Shown here piece after piece: positions 53,693-62,705 of a DNA stretch of 64,000 bases. A program made the position numbers and the translations under genes. The stretch spans positions 1-64,000 of the forward strand of contig JANQNN010000011.1 of NCBI GenBank assembly GCA_028279545.1. Reading direction: 5' to 3'. This DNA comes from Nitrosopumilaceae archaeon. GTDB taxonomy: Archaea > Thermoproteota > Nitrososphaeria > Nitrososphaerales > Nitrosopumilaceae. Below the pieces are notes generated by a model, which was given only the letters and a program-made list of their open reading frames with translations, did no database searches and had not been told where the DNA came from. Each line of letters begins with the position of its first letter. The stretch's first letter is position 1.

Positions 53693-55258
53693 TTAGCTTT
53701 CCTCTAAGATACCAATTACTTTGCTTGGAATATCATTTAGTCTGCTTACAGCCAAAGTTCGCTCATATCCCAAACGTTTGAGATTTAACGCAATTGTCGT
53801 TGCCCTTAGAGTGTTTTGTCCTAAGCCAATTGCTACCATTTGTATTCCAAAGCTCTTCAGTGTCTTTGTCATGTTTCTTACTGCAGCTGGATCAGATGGC
53901 TCTCCATCGGTTAAAGTCAAAAAGATATCAGGCCTTTTTGATTGCAGTATAGGATGCATTTTTTTGTAAACTTCAGCTAGTGGTGTAGAGCCGTTTGCAA
54001 CTATTTGCGCTAGTCGTTTAGCAGATGTTGTATTCCATTTTACACTATCAGGTTTTACCTGCCAGCAAACAACAGCCCTATTTTCTGTACTAAATGCATA
54101 TACTGCAAACTTTACGTTTAGATACGCTAAAACCTCACATAGCGCCAGTGTCGCTTTTTTGTACTCTAGAGCCTCTGAAGATATACTAGATGAGTGATCT
54201 AACAAAATTACAATTTTTGTTTTAATTGATTTTTTAACATCTGTAAAGAATGGCTCGTGTCCTTCAAGGTAACTTTCCTCATCAAACTCGTCTCCACTTT
54301 TTAGATGCTCTTCTTTCCAACCTGATTTCCATTCTTTGAATTTTATTTTCAAATTATTTATCAAACTAATATCATAAATTTTTGTTTCATCTACATTTTT
54401 TGTAGCAGGCGTTTGCAAACCAATTACTTTTGGCATCAATCCCGTGTTGTCGCTTTTTTTGTTTTCATCTAAGAGAATTTTGTACTCATCATACACATCT
54501 TGTCCTGCAATTACTGCTTTTGGATCAGTTTTGCCAAAATCTCCTTCCTTGTTTTTTGAAACTATTGTTAAAAATTTTAACAACTCTTCTTGAGTTAGTG
54601 CCATTCCTGCTTTCATAAATGGCAATGAAACAGGAACTGTAAGAAGAGAATCTATATCTAAAATTTTAATAATTTCGTTTACCTTTTTTTCTAACCAATC
54701 TGTATCGTGTCCTTTTTGAATTGCCTCATCTACAACTTTGATTCCAAACGTAGATGCTTTTTTTATTTTTTCAATATGACTTGATTGGATTTCCCCCTTT
54801 ATTGCACCAAACATAAAGTACTGGTAAAATGCCTCAACTATCCTTGCCTTGCCATATACTGTATGTAGTGGTGGTCTTGACACAAACATGAATGAATAAT
54901 TAAAAATAATTTCCTCATCCATTCCTCTCCATATTTTTCTACCCAAGCTTTCAATCCTTCTAGTCTCCAAGGTATTTAGAATAAACCCATATGCATGATC
55001 ACTGCTAAGAATTTTTTTACAAAACTTTAGTCTCATTGCCTCATACCACAGAGACATCCTTAGTTGCCTGTATCTTTGAAAATAACTTCCTATCCTTTTT
55101 TCCAAGGGAGTAAGAATGACTTTGTTTTCAATTATTCTTGTTTTAGTTTCTGTCTTGTCTGAAAACTCTACTAGAACATTTTCTTTTTGTGACCATCTTC
55201 GAACCAAAAAGGTGGCAATCTCAACTAATGTCTCGTTTCGTAATTCTAAGGATTGCAT
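53693..55258 (-). CDS. VWA-domain protein (CoxE/NorD-like), partner of MoxR ATPase
   Basis: The 521-residue protein has a long helical N-terminal region and a C-terminal von Willebrand factor A domain with a complete MIDAS: LLDHSSSIS (Asp-x-Ser-x-Ser), a Thr in the NGSTPL region and LTLTDGEPSD. Its ATG lies directly after the MoxR stop with no gap, so the pair is coupled. MoxR-VWA pairs insert metals into or activate enzymes (NorQ-NorD, CbbQ-CbbO, CoxD-CoxE). The client here is unidentified. Confidence 0.86.
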   Translation of the reverse strand: MQSLELRNETLVEIATFLVRRWSQKENVLVEFSDKTETKTRIIENKVILTPLEKRIGSYFQRYRQLRMSLWYEAMRLKFCKKILSSDHAYGFILNTLETRRIESLGRKIWRGMDEEIIFNYSFMFVSRPPLHTVYGKARIVEAFYQYFMFGAIKGEIQSSHIEKIKKASTFGIKVVDEAIQKGHDTDWLEKKVNEIIKILDIDSLLTVPVSLPFMKAGMALTQEELLKFLTIVSKNKEGDFGKTDPKAVIAGQDVYDEYKILLDENKKSDNTGLMPKVIGLQTPATKNVDETKIYDISLINNLKIKFKEWKSGWKEEHLKSGDEFDEESYLEGHEPFFTDVKKSIKTKIVILLDHSSSISSEALEYKKATLALCEVLAYLNVKFAVYAFSTENRAVVCWQVKPDSVKWNTTSAKRLAQIVANGSTPLAEVYKKMHPILQSKRPDIFLTLTDGEPSDPAAVRNMTKTLKSFGIQMVAIGLGQNTLRATTIALNLKRLGYERTLAVSRLNDIPSKVIGILEES

Positions 55259-56077
55259 CTAGTTTCCAAACAATGAAGTTATGATGTCTTTTACCTTTTG
55301 ATATTCAATGTTTCCCCATTGAGTGTATACGTTTCCAAAAACAATTGTTGCAGCTTCTTTTGGCGACATTTTATTGTCTAACAGTTTTCCAAATGCTATG
55401 GTTTCTCTAAGACTAGGAGAATAAAACAACTCCTCAACAGCTGCTGCTTGTCTTAGCAAATTTGCAAGTTTTATTCCTTGAACTAGTTCTGATTCATCTG
55501 CCTCTGAAACATATTTTTTTACAATCTTTAATTCCACGTCTTCAGGTGGATATTCCAAGCTGATTCTAACTGGAAATCTACTAAGAAGCTGAGGTGGAAG
55601 CTCTTTGGTACCACTATGTGTTAGTGGGTTTATTGTTGCAACTACAAACCATTTTTCGTTTGCCTGAATGGTCTCTCCAGTTGATTCTTTTAAAACGATT
55701 TGTCGCCTATCATCAAGTGCCTCATCTAATCTCAAAAGAACATCAGCTTCGGCAGAATTTATCTCATCTAAATACAAAAGACTTCCCTCCCTCATTGATT
55801 TTACCAATAAACCCTCATCGAAACTAACAGTCCCATTTGTAAGGGTCTTTGTTCCTACCAAATGACTTTCTCTTGTCCTTAGACTGAAATTAATTGATTC
55901 AAGTTTTTTATCATTAATTCTTGCAAATTCCCTAACTAGGGATGTCTTTCCTGTTCCTTTTGGACCAATTATTATTACGAAAAGACCAGAATCGTATGCT
56001 TTTGAAAGAGTTTGAATGGAGTTATTCCAATCAAGATAAGATAAATCTGACAAGCAAGTTTTACTTGTTTTCCACAA
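55259..56077 (-). CDS. MoxR/NorQ-type AAA+ ATPase
   Basis: A 272-residue AAA+ protein with Walker A GPKGTGKTS (38-46), Walker B LLYLDEIN (100-107), sensor 1 VVATINP and an arginine-finger region LLSRFPVRI. Size and order match CbbQ/NorQ/GvpN-type MoxR ATPases. TTG start 15 bases after the geranylgeranyl reductase stop, so ggr-moxR-vwa may be one transcript. It forms a chaperone pair with the following VWA protein. Confidence 0.88.
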   Translation of the reverse strand: MWKTSKTCLSDLSYLDWNNSIQTLSKAYDSGLFVIIIGPKGTGKTSLVREFARINDKKLESINFSLRTRESHLVGTKTLTNGTVSFDEGLLVKSMREGSLLYLDEINSAEADVLLRLDEALDDRRQIVLKESTGETIQANEKWFVVATINPLTHSGTKELPPQLLSRFPVRISLEYPPEDVELKIVKKYVSEADESELVQGIKLANLLRQAAAVEELFYSPSLRETIAFGKLLDNKMSPKEAATIVFGNVYTQWGNIEYQKVKDIITSLFGN

Positions 56078-56092
56078 TATTTAATTTTAGAT

Positions 56093-57550
56093 CTAGTTTG
56101 TGAATGATTCTATTTTTGCAAAGGATTCATCTAATGTTTTGTGAAGGGTCTTGTTCCATTCATCAAATCCAGATGGGTCTTTTGGATAATTGTAATAGTG
56201 CTCTACTAGCCATTGATTCTTTCCTGAAGTATATTTTAGACCTTCAGCAACTGTCTTATTCATTATTCCTCTAATTATCATTCCAATTTTTCCAAGACCT
56301 GAAAAGTCTGGATGCTCTCCCTTACTAATTGACTCTACATCTAGATTGCCCAAAAAGTGTTTCATACCATAACTGATTTGGTCATTTGAAAGTGTCTGAA
56401 CTAGTCTTCTAAAAAGTTCCAAGCCTGCAGTTTTGTAACCATACTCTTTTATGAAATCAAGATTGTACTGCCAAAGATTTTTTTCTGAAAAATCATTTTG
56501 CTCAACTGCTTGTGCTACATTATTTCCAATAATAGTTCCTGCAATAAGAGCTGGCCCAATACCTCCTGCATCAATTGGTTTTGGCATCCAAGCAGAATCC
56601 CCTACCATCATGTATCCACCTGATACCATACAATCATTTTGTCTTCGAACTGAAACTTGGAAAATTCCAGAGTTGTTGTTAATGTCTTCAGGATCTTGTG
56701 ATAGTCTAGAATTTTTTATAACTTGATTTCTTTGTAGATATTCATCCATTAGAGTTTGAACATTATCTTTTTTACCCAATCTAACATTTCGTTTTTCAAG
56801 AAGAGTCTTTTCTACACCAAGACCAATGTTTACTTTGTTTTCTCCTTTTGGAAAAACCCATCCATATCCACCAGGTGCAATGTCTTGATCTAAATGAATA
56901 ATACAATAGTCTGGATCAAATTCAGATAGTTCTTTTGTCTCTGGATCAAAATACATAATGTATCTTCCAGTAGACTCTAAATCTCGTCTGTCGATTCTCT
57001 TTTCAACTTTTGTAGAGTTTTTCAATGTATTTCGAAGCATCGAAGTTACTCCGGTCGCATCAACTACAATTTTTGCAGTTTTCTTGTATGGTTGTTTTGT
57101 TTTATTATCAATGCCTTGAACACCAACTACTTGTTGGTCGTCATAAATTAGCCCTGTAAGATTAATTTCAAAATCAAACTCTACTCCCATGTTTTTTGCT
57201 CTTTGATTTTGGATTTCAGGAAGTTTTTGGCGATTTAGCATATATCCTGCACCATCAAAAGGTATTGCAGTTTCCTTATCAGGTGAAAACGCCATCACAC
57301 CTTTTACGTTGTGTTCAATTTCTGGACTTGTCCATTGAACCTTTATTCTCGAACTCATATAGTCAACTGCTTCTTTTGAGCATGCATCTCCACAAGTCCA
57401 ACCCGAAAGAGATTTTCGTCCAGGATAGATTTCGGAATTTCTATCAATTGATAGAATTTTCAAGTTCTGATTAGAATAGTGAGCAATTGCTTGCGCTGCA
57501 ATGGTTCCTGTTAGTCCCCCTCCAGCTACAATTACGTCGTAATCAGCCAC
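56093..57550 (-). CDS. Geranylgeranyl reductase-family flavoprotein
   Basis: A flavin-dependent reductase of 485 residues. N-terminal FAD site VAGGGLTGTIAAQ, then GRKSLSGWTCGD with the conserved Cys of archaeal digeranylgeranylglycerophospholipid reductases, GDSAWMPKPIDAGGIGPA as second FAD motif, and PGGYGWVFPKGENKVNIGLG. These enzymes saturate the isoprenoid chains of archaeal membrane lipids. Length is somewhat over the 400 or so of typical GGR, owing to a C-terminal extension. Transcribed divergently from the small ORF at 57611. Confidence 0.85.
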   Translation of the reverse strand: MADYDVIVAGGGLTGTIAAQAIAHYSNQNLKILSIDRNSEIYPGRKSLSGWTCGDACSKEAVDYMSSRIKVQWTSPEIEHNVKGVMAFSPDKETAIPFDGAGYMLNRQKLPEIQNQRAKNMGVEFDFEINLTGLIYDDQQVVGVQGIDNKTKQPYKKTAKIVVDATGVTSMLRNTLKNSTKVEKRIDRRDLESTGRYIMYFDPETKELSEFDPDYCIIHLDQDIAPGGYGWVFPKGENKVNIGLGVEKTLLEKRNVRLGKKDNVQTLMDEYLQRNQVIKNSRLSQDPEDINNNSGIFQVSVRRQNDCMVSGGYMMVGDSAWMPKPIDAGGIGPALIAGTIIGNNVAQAVEQNDFSEKNLWQYNLDFIKEYGYKTAGLELFRRLVQTLSNDQISYGMKHFLGNLDVESISKGEHPDFSGLGKIGMIIRGIMNKTVAEGLKYTSGKNQWLVEHYYNYPKDPSGFDEWNKTLHKTLDESFAKIESFTN

Positions 57551-57573
57551 GATAGAAATCGCCGTTCATCCGT

Positions 57574-57584
57574 ATTTAAAATAA
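57574..57584. promoter_or_regulatory. AT-rich TATA-like element in divergent intergenic region
   Basis: TATTTAAAATA lies 24-34 bases above the reductase start on the minus strand and 27 bases above the plus-strand ATG at 57611; it could serve either direction. Confidence 0.4.
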
Positions 57585-57610
57585 TACTTTGGATACATGT
57601 GGTGAATGGT

Positions 57611-57703
57611 ATGGTTAAAAATTCAATTGGGTCGGTTCGTCGCGGCGTCTTCAAGGCGTTAGCTCAGACTGGAGCGGCTATTATCTCCTCATTCCCAAAT
57701 TAA
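57611..57703 (+). CDS. Small basic peptide gene, about 30 residues
   Basis: ATG 57611 opens a 30-codon frame: MVKNSIGSVRRGVFKALAQT then GAAIISSFPN and TAA. A GTG nine bases earlier could add three residues. The frame is markedly richer in G+C than the flanking DNA, including third positions, has a TATA-like box at the right distance and a T-rich run after the stop. The peptide is basic and could form an amphipathic helix. An ncRNA in the same place is the alternative. Confidence 0.42.
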   Translation: MVKNSIGSVRRGVFKALAQTGAAIISSFPN

Positions 57704-57722
57704 TTTACTGTCTTTTTCCTAT

Positions 57723-58154
57723 TTAATCTAGTTGAGGTTTTTGAAGGATTTCACTGAAAACTTTGACGGTATCTTTTTTGTTGTAAATTGGGGTATGGAT
57801 TTTTAGTTTTATTGCGTCTTTTTCAGCAAAAGAAATTTTGCCTTTCACAAATTCTTGTTTGTCAAATCTAATATGCAAAGTCGAATTTTCTGTTCTATCT
57901 TGGATCTCTTGTATTATCATCTCTTTTTGATCCTCTGATAATATTTCATTGAATCTTTCAAAAAATTTAGCGGCAGGTTTTTTTGAAATTTTTGCCTGAA
58001 GTAGAACTATGGAATTTTTAAAGTGCCCTTCAATATCGATTTTGGAAAATAGTTTTTCTTCCAAATCAAAAATCTCCTTGAAAGAATCAAAGAATTTTGT
58101 AATGTCTTCTGTGGCATGTACGATGGCTTCAATTGTTACTTCTAATTTTGCCAA
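57723..58154 (-). CDS. RNA-binding protein of the COG1325 (predicted exosome-associated) type
   Basis: A soluble protein of 143 residues starting MAKLEVTIEAIVHATEDITK, the typical beginning of this archaeal family of small alpha-beta RNA-binding domains predicted to be exosome-associated. Further features are FKNSIVLLQAKI and STLHIRFDKQEFVKGKISF. It is the last gene of the operon led by uS15, 24 bases after eS1. Confidence 0.75.
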   Translation of the reverse strand: MAKLEVTIEAIVHATEDITKFFDSFKEIFDLEEKLFSKIDIEGHFKNSIVLLQAKISKKPAAKFFERFNEILSEDQKEMIIQEIQDRTENSTLHIRFDKQEFVKGKISFAEKDAIKLKIHTPIYNKKDTVKVFSEILQKPQLD

Positions 58155-58178
58155 TTTAAGGTGCTAAAAACTTCAGGT

Positions 58179-58790
58179 CTAGGCTTCAAGAAGTGCGATT
58201 TCTTTATCAGCAGTTCTAATCAATTTTACTTTCTCAAGGCCCACATGTCGTATTCTGATTACTTTTTTTGCTGCAGCCATAATATCAGAATTTATTTTAC
58301 CATAACAAGTTGCCTGTACAAACTGATCAATTGTCATTTCTGGAATGGTCTTGTTGATGATATCTCTTACAATTAATCTCAAATCATGTTTTCTAGATGT
58401 GTTTAACTGCCTATGGGTCAAGGCAATAACTTTTATTCTGAAAATATAACCGTCTTGGGTTTTAGCGTCAATTACAAAATTGATTTTAGAAGAGCCTCTT
58501 CTAACGAGACTTCGCAAAAATTCCTTGGAATACTCAAATCGTTTGAAAATGGTACTTGCCTTGTCGTCATCGACTTTGTCTATTTGAAAGTAAATTTTGT
58601 ATTGATGCTGTGATGGATCTCCTTTAAGAATATCATACAGGGTTACTTCTAAAACTCTACCTGAAGCATTTTCATCATCTGTAATTGGAACATAACCTAT
58701 TGGAACGTTGTTAAATGAATCTGGGGCATTAATTGTAATCCATTTCTTTTCTCTCCACTTGTCCTTTACTCGACCTTTTCTACGTGCCAA
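58179..58790 (-). CDS. rps3ae: Small-subunit ribosomal protein eS1 (S3Ae)
   Basis: The 203-residue ribosomal protein begins MARRKGRVKDKWREKKW and contains the family core NVPIGYVPITDDENASGR, LRSLVRRGSSKINFVID and KHDLRLIVRDIINKTIPE. It is found only in archaea and eukaryotes. It lies between serS and the COG1325-like gene with gaps of 40 and 24 bases, so it belongs to the same transcript. Confidence 0.95.
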   Translation of the reverse strand: MARRKGRVKDKWREKKWITINAPDSFNNVPIGYVPITDDENASGRVLEVTLYDILKGDPSQHQYKIYFQIDKVDDDKASTIFKRFEYSKEFLRSLVRRGSSKINFVIDAKTQDGYIFRIKVIALTHRQLNTSRKHDLRLIVRDIINKTIPEMTIDQFVQATCYGKINSDIMAAAKKVIRIRHVGLEKVKLIRTADKEIALLEA

Positions 58791-58830
58791 TTATTATCGA
58801 CCTAAGAATCCAAAATATAAGGGTATGTTA

Positions 58831-60093
58831 CTAGATGGTTTTTTGACCAAAATATTTTTGCAAAACACTTGGAATTTCGATATGGCCGTCCTTGGTTTGA
58901 AAATTTTCCATTATTGAAACTAAAACTCGAGATGTAGCTACTAGGGTACTGTTTAGGGTATGTAGATATTTTGTCTCTTCATTGGTCTTGTCTCTATATC
59001 GAATCTTCAATCTCCTTGCTTGAAAATCCAAACAATTTGAACACGATACGATCTCCCGGTATGCATTTTGGCCTGCCATCCAAGCTTCAATATCAAAAGT
59101 TTTTGCAGATATTTTTCCCATGTCTCCAGATGAGAGGAGCATTACTCTGTAGGGAATTTCTAAATTCTGATAAAATTGCTCGGTGATTTCTAACATTTGC
59201 TCATGTTCTTTCCAAGAGTCTTCAGGTCTAGAAAATACAAATTGCTCAATTTTTTCAAATTGATGAACTCTAAAAATTCCCTTTTGGTCCCTTCCATGAG
59301 CTCCTGCTTCTTTTCTAAAGCAAGGACTAACACCTGCATATCTAATTGGCAAGTCCTTTCCTTCAATTATTTCCCCTGAATGCATTGCTGCCATTGCGTG
59401 CTCTGAGGTTCCAATCATGTAGAGGTCTTCATCTTCAATTTTGTAAATTACATCTTCAAAGTCATCGGTAATGACAGCTCCTTCCATTGATTTGTGATTA
59501 ATCATAAAGGGCGGTTGAACAAGCGAATAGTTTTTTTCTGCTAAAAAATCTAAAGCATATTGGATTAGGGCTTGATTTAATTTTACAAGTTCGTTTCTCA
59601 AATAATAAAATCTAGCACCAGCTACTTTTGCTGCTCTTTCAAGATCCACCAAGTCTAAATTTTCTGAAATGTCGATGTGGTCATTTATTTTAAAATCAAA
59701 TTTTGGAATGGCTCCCCAATTTTTTATTTCCTTGTTTTCAGAATCATCTTTTCCAATTGGAACTGATGAGTGGACAAGGTTTGGAATTGTTAATGCCAAG
59801 TGTTTGTATCGTTTTTCAATCTCTTCTTGTTTTGTTTCTAATTGTATCAATTCTTTTGAGACAATTTTCATCTCCTCTAAAATAGAAGTTGCATCTTCTC
59901 CTTCCTTCTTTTTTTGAGAGATTTGCAAGGCAACTTGATTTTTCTTTTTTCTCAATTCATCAGTTTTAATTATGAAATCTCTTCTCTGCCGGTCTGCCTC
60001 AATTAAGCCATCTAAATCAAAATCCAAGTTTCTTGAGTTTAGCATCTCTTGAATTAATTGTGGATTTTCTTTGATAAGTTTCGGATCAAGCAT
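58831..60093 (-). CDS. serS: Seryl-tRNA synthetase
   Basis: A class II aminoacyl-tRNA synthetase of 420 residues, common (bacterial/eukaryotic) type rather than the rare methanogen type. The N-terminal coiled-coil tRNA-binding arm spans about 25-110 (KKKNQVALQISQKKKEGED). The catalytic domain has motif 2 CFRKEAGAHGRDQKGIFRVH and the motif 3 region NSTLVATSRVLVSIMEN. ATG overlaps the pcc1 stop (TAATG). Confidence 0.95.
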   Translation of the reverse strand: MLDPKLIKENPQLIQEMLNSRNLDFDLDGLIEADRQRRDFIIKTDELRKKKNQVALQISQKKKEGEDATSILEEMKIVSKELIQLETKQEEIEKRYKHLALTIPNLVHSSVPIGKDDSENKEIKNWGAIPKFDFKINDHIDISENLDLVDLERAAKVAGARFYYLRNELVKLNQALIQYALDFLAEKNYSLVQPPFMINHKSMEGAVITDDFEDVIYKIEDEDLYMIGTSEHAMAAMHSGEIIEGKDLPIRYAGVSPCFRKEAGAHGRDQKGIFRVHQFEKIEQFVFSRPEDSWKEHEQMLEITEQFYQNLEIPYRVMLLSSGDMGKISAKTFDIEAWMAGQNAYREIVSCSNCLDFQARRLKIRYRDKTNEETKYLHTLNSTLVATSRVLVSIMENFQTKDGHIEIPSVLQKYFGQKTI

Positions 60094-60335
60094 TATTCAA
60101 TCACCTTTAGGGCAACCTGCACATGAGCTAAAACCTCATCGATGGTGCTTATCATTTTTTTCATGTTGTCCTCATTCTCAAAATTAAAGACTACTTTGTT
60201 ATCAACATTCTTAACAACAAGTTTTAGCCCCTCTGGAAAATTTACATTGTCAGGATCCAAAGCTCTTTTTACAGTTTGAGCTTTTTCCTTTGAGAGATTA
60301 TCAAGAGTTATCTTTACTTGACAGGTTAACGACAT
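60093..60335 (-). CDS. pcc1: KEOPS subunit Pcc1
   Basis: Eighty residues with the Pcc1 alpha-beta fold: a first strand ending TLDNLSKEKAQTVKRALDPD, GLKLVVKNVDNKVVFNFE and a final helix TIDEVLAHVQVALKVIE. Pcc1 dimerises and bridges KEOPS complexes beside Kae1. It overlaps the recJ-like gene by 35 bases and serS by TAATG, hence the coupling of t6A synthesis with a tRNA synthetase. Confidence 0.85.
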   Translation of the reverse strand: MSLTCQVKITLDNLSKEKAQTVKRALDPDNVNFPEGLKLVVKNVDNKVVFNFENEDNMKKMISTIDEVLAHVQVALKVIE

Positions 60336-61719
60336 TTACATCTAAATAATCTAAAAAGTCATTTAATTTGTCTTTAGTTATTTTTGCCCCAGCTGCTCCA
60401 CTATGTCCTCCTCCAATCCCATCAAACTTTTCTGCTCCGGTTTTCATCAGATCGCTTAGATTAATGGCCGAATCACATCCAAAGGATTTTCTTGATGAAA
60501 ACTTGATTGTATTTTCTTCTGCTTTTGTTCTCAAAATTACAATCTTTCCCGAATTTTTAGGGGATCCTGCGATCAGAGAAGATATGGTGCCAGTCATTGT
60601 TTCAGGGATTATCCCTTCCCCATTTACCATAACGCAATTATCGCTTTCAGAAATTCTCCATCTTTCATTTGATAAAATATTCATGTAATTTCTGATTAAT
60701 TTTCTGTATTCTGAAAGTATGGTTTTTCCTTCCTCTAAAATCTTATTTCTGTCTCCCATGCAGATTGCCATACCGACTCCTGATTTGCTAATTCTTCCAC
60801 ATGAATTTAGAAGGGTTGAAAATTCCCGGCCATCTCGCAAAAAACTTCTCTTGTCTTCTCTGGTAAATGTGTAGGTATATCCAATTAATTCTGAGACGAT
60901 ATCAGTGACATTTTTGCCAGATGCATATTTGGTTATTTCCTGAATTATTGTCTTTTTTTCATCTTCGTTTAATTCCGCAGGTACTCTCCACCTTCCATCT
61001 TCTTTTAGGGTAATTCCCGCCGAGTTTAGCAATGCAAAGCAAGATTCTCTATTCCAGGTTAATCCCTCAATAAAGGGCTGGGAGGTAAATGCCATTGCAT
61101 CAGAAAGTGGTCTTGTTTCTCGTCCCACCAAAAGCAAATCAAGATCAATCTCTACTAGGCCAAGTTCTTTAGCCTTGTTTGCAATTTCAAAATTCTTACC
61201 CGTAAAGGATTTTCTCTCTCCTTGGTCTTGCCTGTCTCCAAGCGCTGACACTACTGCCAAAGCAGACAAGTCTGAATTTTTTTCATCAAGGGAGTTTGCT
61301 GCAAAATATGCCATTCCTCCAGCACATATCTCTGTGCCACCATCTATACCATATTTCCAAGCATTGATGACTCTTGGATTATCATGTTCATATTCTAATA
61401 TTTGATGGTGATCAAGTACTATCCAGTTTTCACCTAGGGATTCGTCTAATTGTTTTGAAAACCCACCGCCCAAGTCCGTAATAATATGAAAATCTCTTGA
61501 ATCTTCTTTTAGTGAATTTACAACATTTTGATTAAATTCTTTTGATGTTCGAAGTGTGCATCTTGCCCCTGCCCTGATTAAGGCTTTGGTAATAATGCTG
61601 CCAGATGTTAATCCATCACAATCAATATGTGTTGTAACTAGGATTGATTTTTGCGATCTTATGCATTCAGATATTTTATCCTTGAATAATGAAAGAGACT
61701 CATCAAAAGATTTTGCCAT
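60301..61719 (-). CDS. RecJ-like DHH phosphoesterase (archaeal RecJ/GAN type)
   Basis: A nuclease-type DHH protein of 472 residues: TTHIDCDGLTSGSII, ITDLGGG, VLDHHQ (the DHH motif), ALGDRQDQGE and a C-terminal DHHA1 domain with GIGGGHSGAAGAK. Archaeal members are single-strand exonucleases, some (GAN) bound to the GINS replication complex. ATG overlaps the uS15 stop (TAATG). Confidence 0.88.
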   Translation of the reverse strand: MAKSFDESLSLFKDKISECIRSQKSILVTTHIDCDGLTSGSIITKALIRAGARCTLRTSKEFNQNVVNSLKEDSRDFHIITDLGGGFSKQLDESLGENWIVLDHHQILEYEHDNPRVINAWKYGIDGGTEICAGGMAYFAANSLDEKNSDLSALAVVSALGDRQDQGERKSFTGKNFEIANKAKELGLVEIDLDLLLVGRETRPLSDAMAFTSQPFIEGLTWNRESCFALLNSAGITLKEDGRWRVPAELNEDEKKTIIQEITKYASGKNVTDIVSELIGYTYTFTREDKRSFLRDGREFSTLLNSCGRISKSGVGMAICMGDRNKILEEGKTILSEYRKLIRNYMNILSNERWRISESDNCVMVNGEGIIPETMTGTISSLIAGSPKNSGKIVILRTKAEENTIKFSSRKSFGCDSAINLSDLMKTGAEKFDGIGGGHSGAAGAKITKDKLNDFLDYLDVNVVNLSSKDNS

Positions 61720-62168
61720 TATTCTAATTGAGCAACCACGGATTTATATTTCCAGTTTTGAGGAATTCGATCTATTTTTTTGTAATAAACCGACAATCTG
61801 TGGACTTTAGCTTCAATTAATTCAAGGGATCTAACATTTCTTCTGTCTCCTTTGTTTGCCTTTAGGTGTTTTTGAAGACCGACAGCTTTGTTTACAATGT
61901 TCTCAAGGTCTTCAGGCATTTCTGGCATGAGTTTGTTTTCTTCTAAAATCTCACCAATGGTTTTTTTCGTGATCGGTTTTATCAAAGGAATTGAATGTTG
62001 ATCTCTTAATTTAATTCCAATTTGGCTTGGGGTTAAACCGTCTTTGGCATACTTTATGACTAGTTCTTCAATTTCTTTTGGCCCTAGTGATACCCAAGAA
62101 GGAGCACGTAAGGTTGCAGGTCGAATTGAATGAGATTTTCCATGTCTATGAGTATGCATTCTTCCCAT
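61719..62168 (-). CDS. rps15: Small-subunit ribosomal protein uS15
   Basis: The 149-residue archaeal-length uS15 begins MGRMHTHRHGKSHSIRP, an N-terminal extension specific to archaea and eukaryotes, then the helical core SQIGIKLRDQHSIP and LKANKGDRRNVRSLELIE. It is first in the operon uS15-RecJ-Pcc1-SerRS-eS1-COG1325. Confidence 0.96.
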   Translation of the reverse strand: MGRMHTHRHGKSHSIRPATLRAPSWVSLGPKEIEELVIKYAKDGLTPSQIGIKLRDQHSIPLIKPITKKTIGEILEENKLMPEMPEDLENIVNKAVGLQKHLKANKGDRRNVRSLELIEAKVHRLSVYYKKIDRIPQNWKYKSVVAQLE

Positions 62169-62293
62169 GACGCGCCTAAATTTAAAACAAAATTAAACGT
62201 TACTTATTCGGAATTCGTACATATTTTCCAAAATTTGAAGTTCAGAAAAAAAGTTAAATAAGTACAGTGGTTTCAAAACGACAGGTAAGCGGT

Positions 62294-62626
62294 ATGAACA
62301 ATAAAGCATTATTAGCAGCATCCTTAATTGCTGTATTTGTCGTAGGCTACTATGGCGCAAGCTCAGTAGCATTTGCACAATACATGGGTAATGTCGGTCA
62401 AAGTGGAGAAACCGGAAAATATACCTTAGAAGAGGCATTAGAGCTTCAACAAAGAAGAATTGAAGTTGCCAACGCAAACCCAGCCTCTGGATCAGGAACA
62501 CCTTATCTTGATGCAAGTGGTGTAGGCGGAGCAGCTGTAATTTCTGCAGCAGTCTTTGGTGGTATAGCAGCAGCATTCTTCATTAGAGGACGAAGCGGCA
62601 AATACGCAGCAATGGGCAGAGGATAA
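62294..62626 (+). CDS. Small membrane protein, signal peptide and C-terminal helix
   Basis: ATG 62294 gives 110 residues (a GTG at 62267 lies upstream of the probable transcript start set by TTAAATA at 62254-62260). N-terminal signal or helix (ALLAASLIAVFVVGYYG, VAFAQ), a short external helix (YTLEEALELQQRRIEVANAN), then a second helix (GGAAVISAAVFGGIAAAFFI) and a basic C-terminus. C-ending codons suggest high expression. Possible accessory subunit of a membrane complex; none named. Confidence 0.72.
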   Translation: MNNKALLAASLIAVFVVGYYGASSVAFAQYMGNVGQSGETGKYTLEEALELQQRRIEVANANPASGSGTPYLDASGVGGAAVISAAVFGGIAAAFFIRGRSGKYAAMGRG

Positions 62627-62705
62627 AAAATACCTTATCTTTCTCTTATTTTATTAGACTAGTCTAGGTAAAACTGATCTCGGCATTTTTGATAATAACA
62701 GAAAT

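Noticed and set aside
53693-56077. Interpretation of the MoxR-VWA pair as magnesium or cobalt chelatase
   Set aside because: No large chelatase subunit (BchH/CobN) is present, and sizes fit NorQ/NorD or CbbQ/CbbO-type pairs better.
57630-57700. Possible tRNA: TTAGCTCAGACTGGAGC resembles a D arm
   Set aside because: No matching anticodon or T arm can be folded on either strand; a short coding frame explains the region better.
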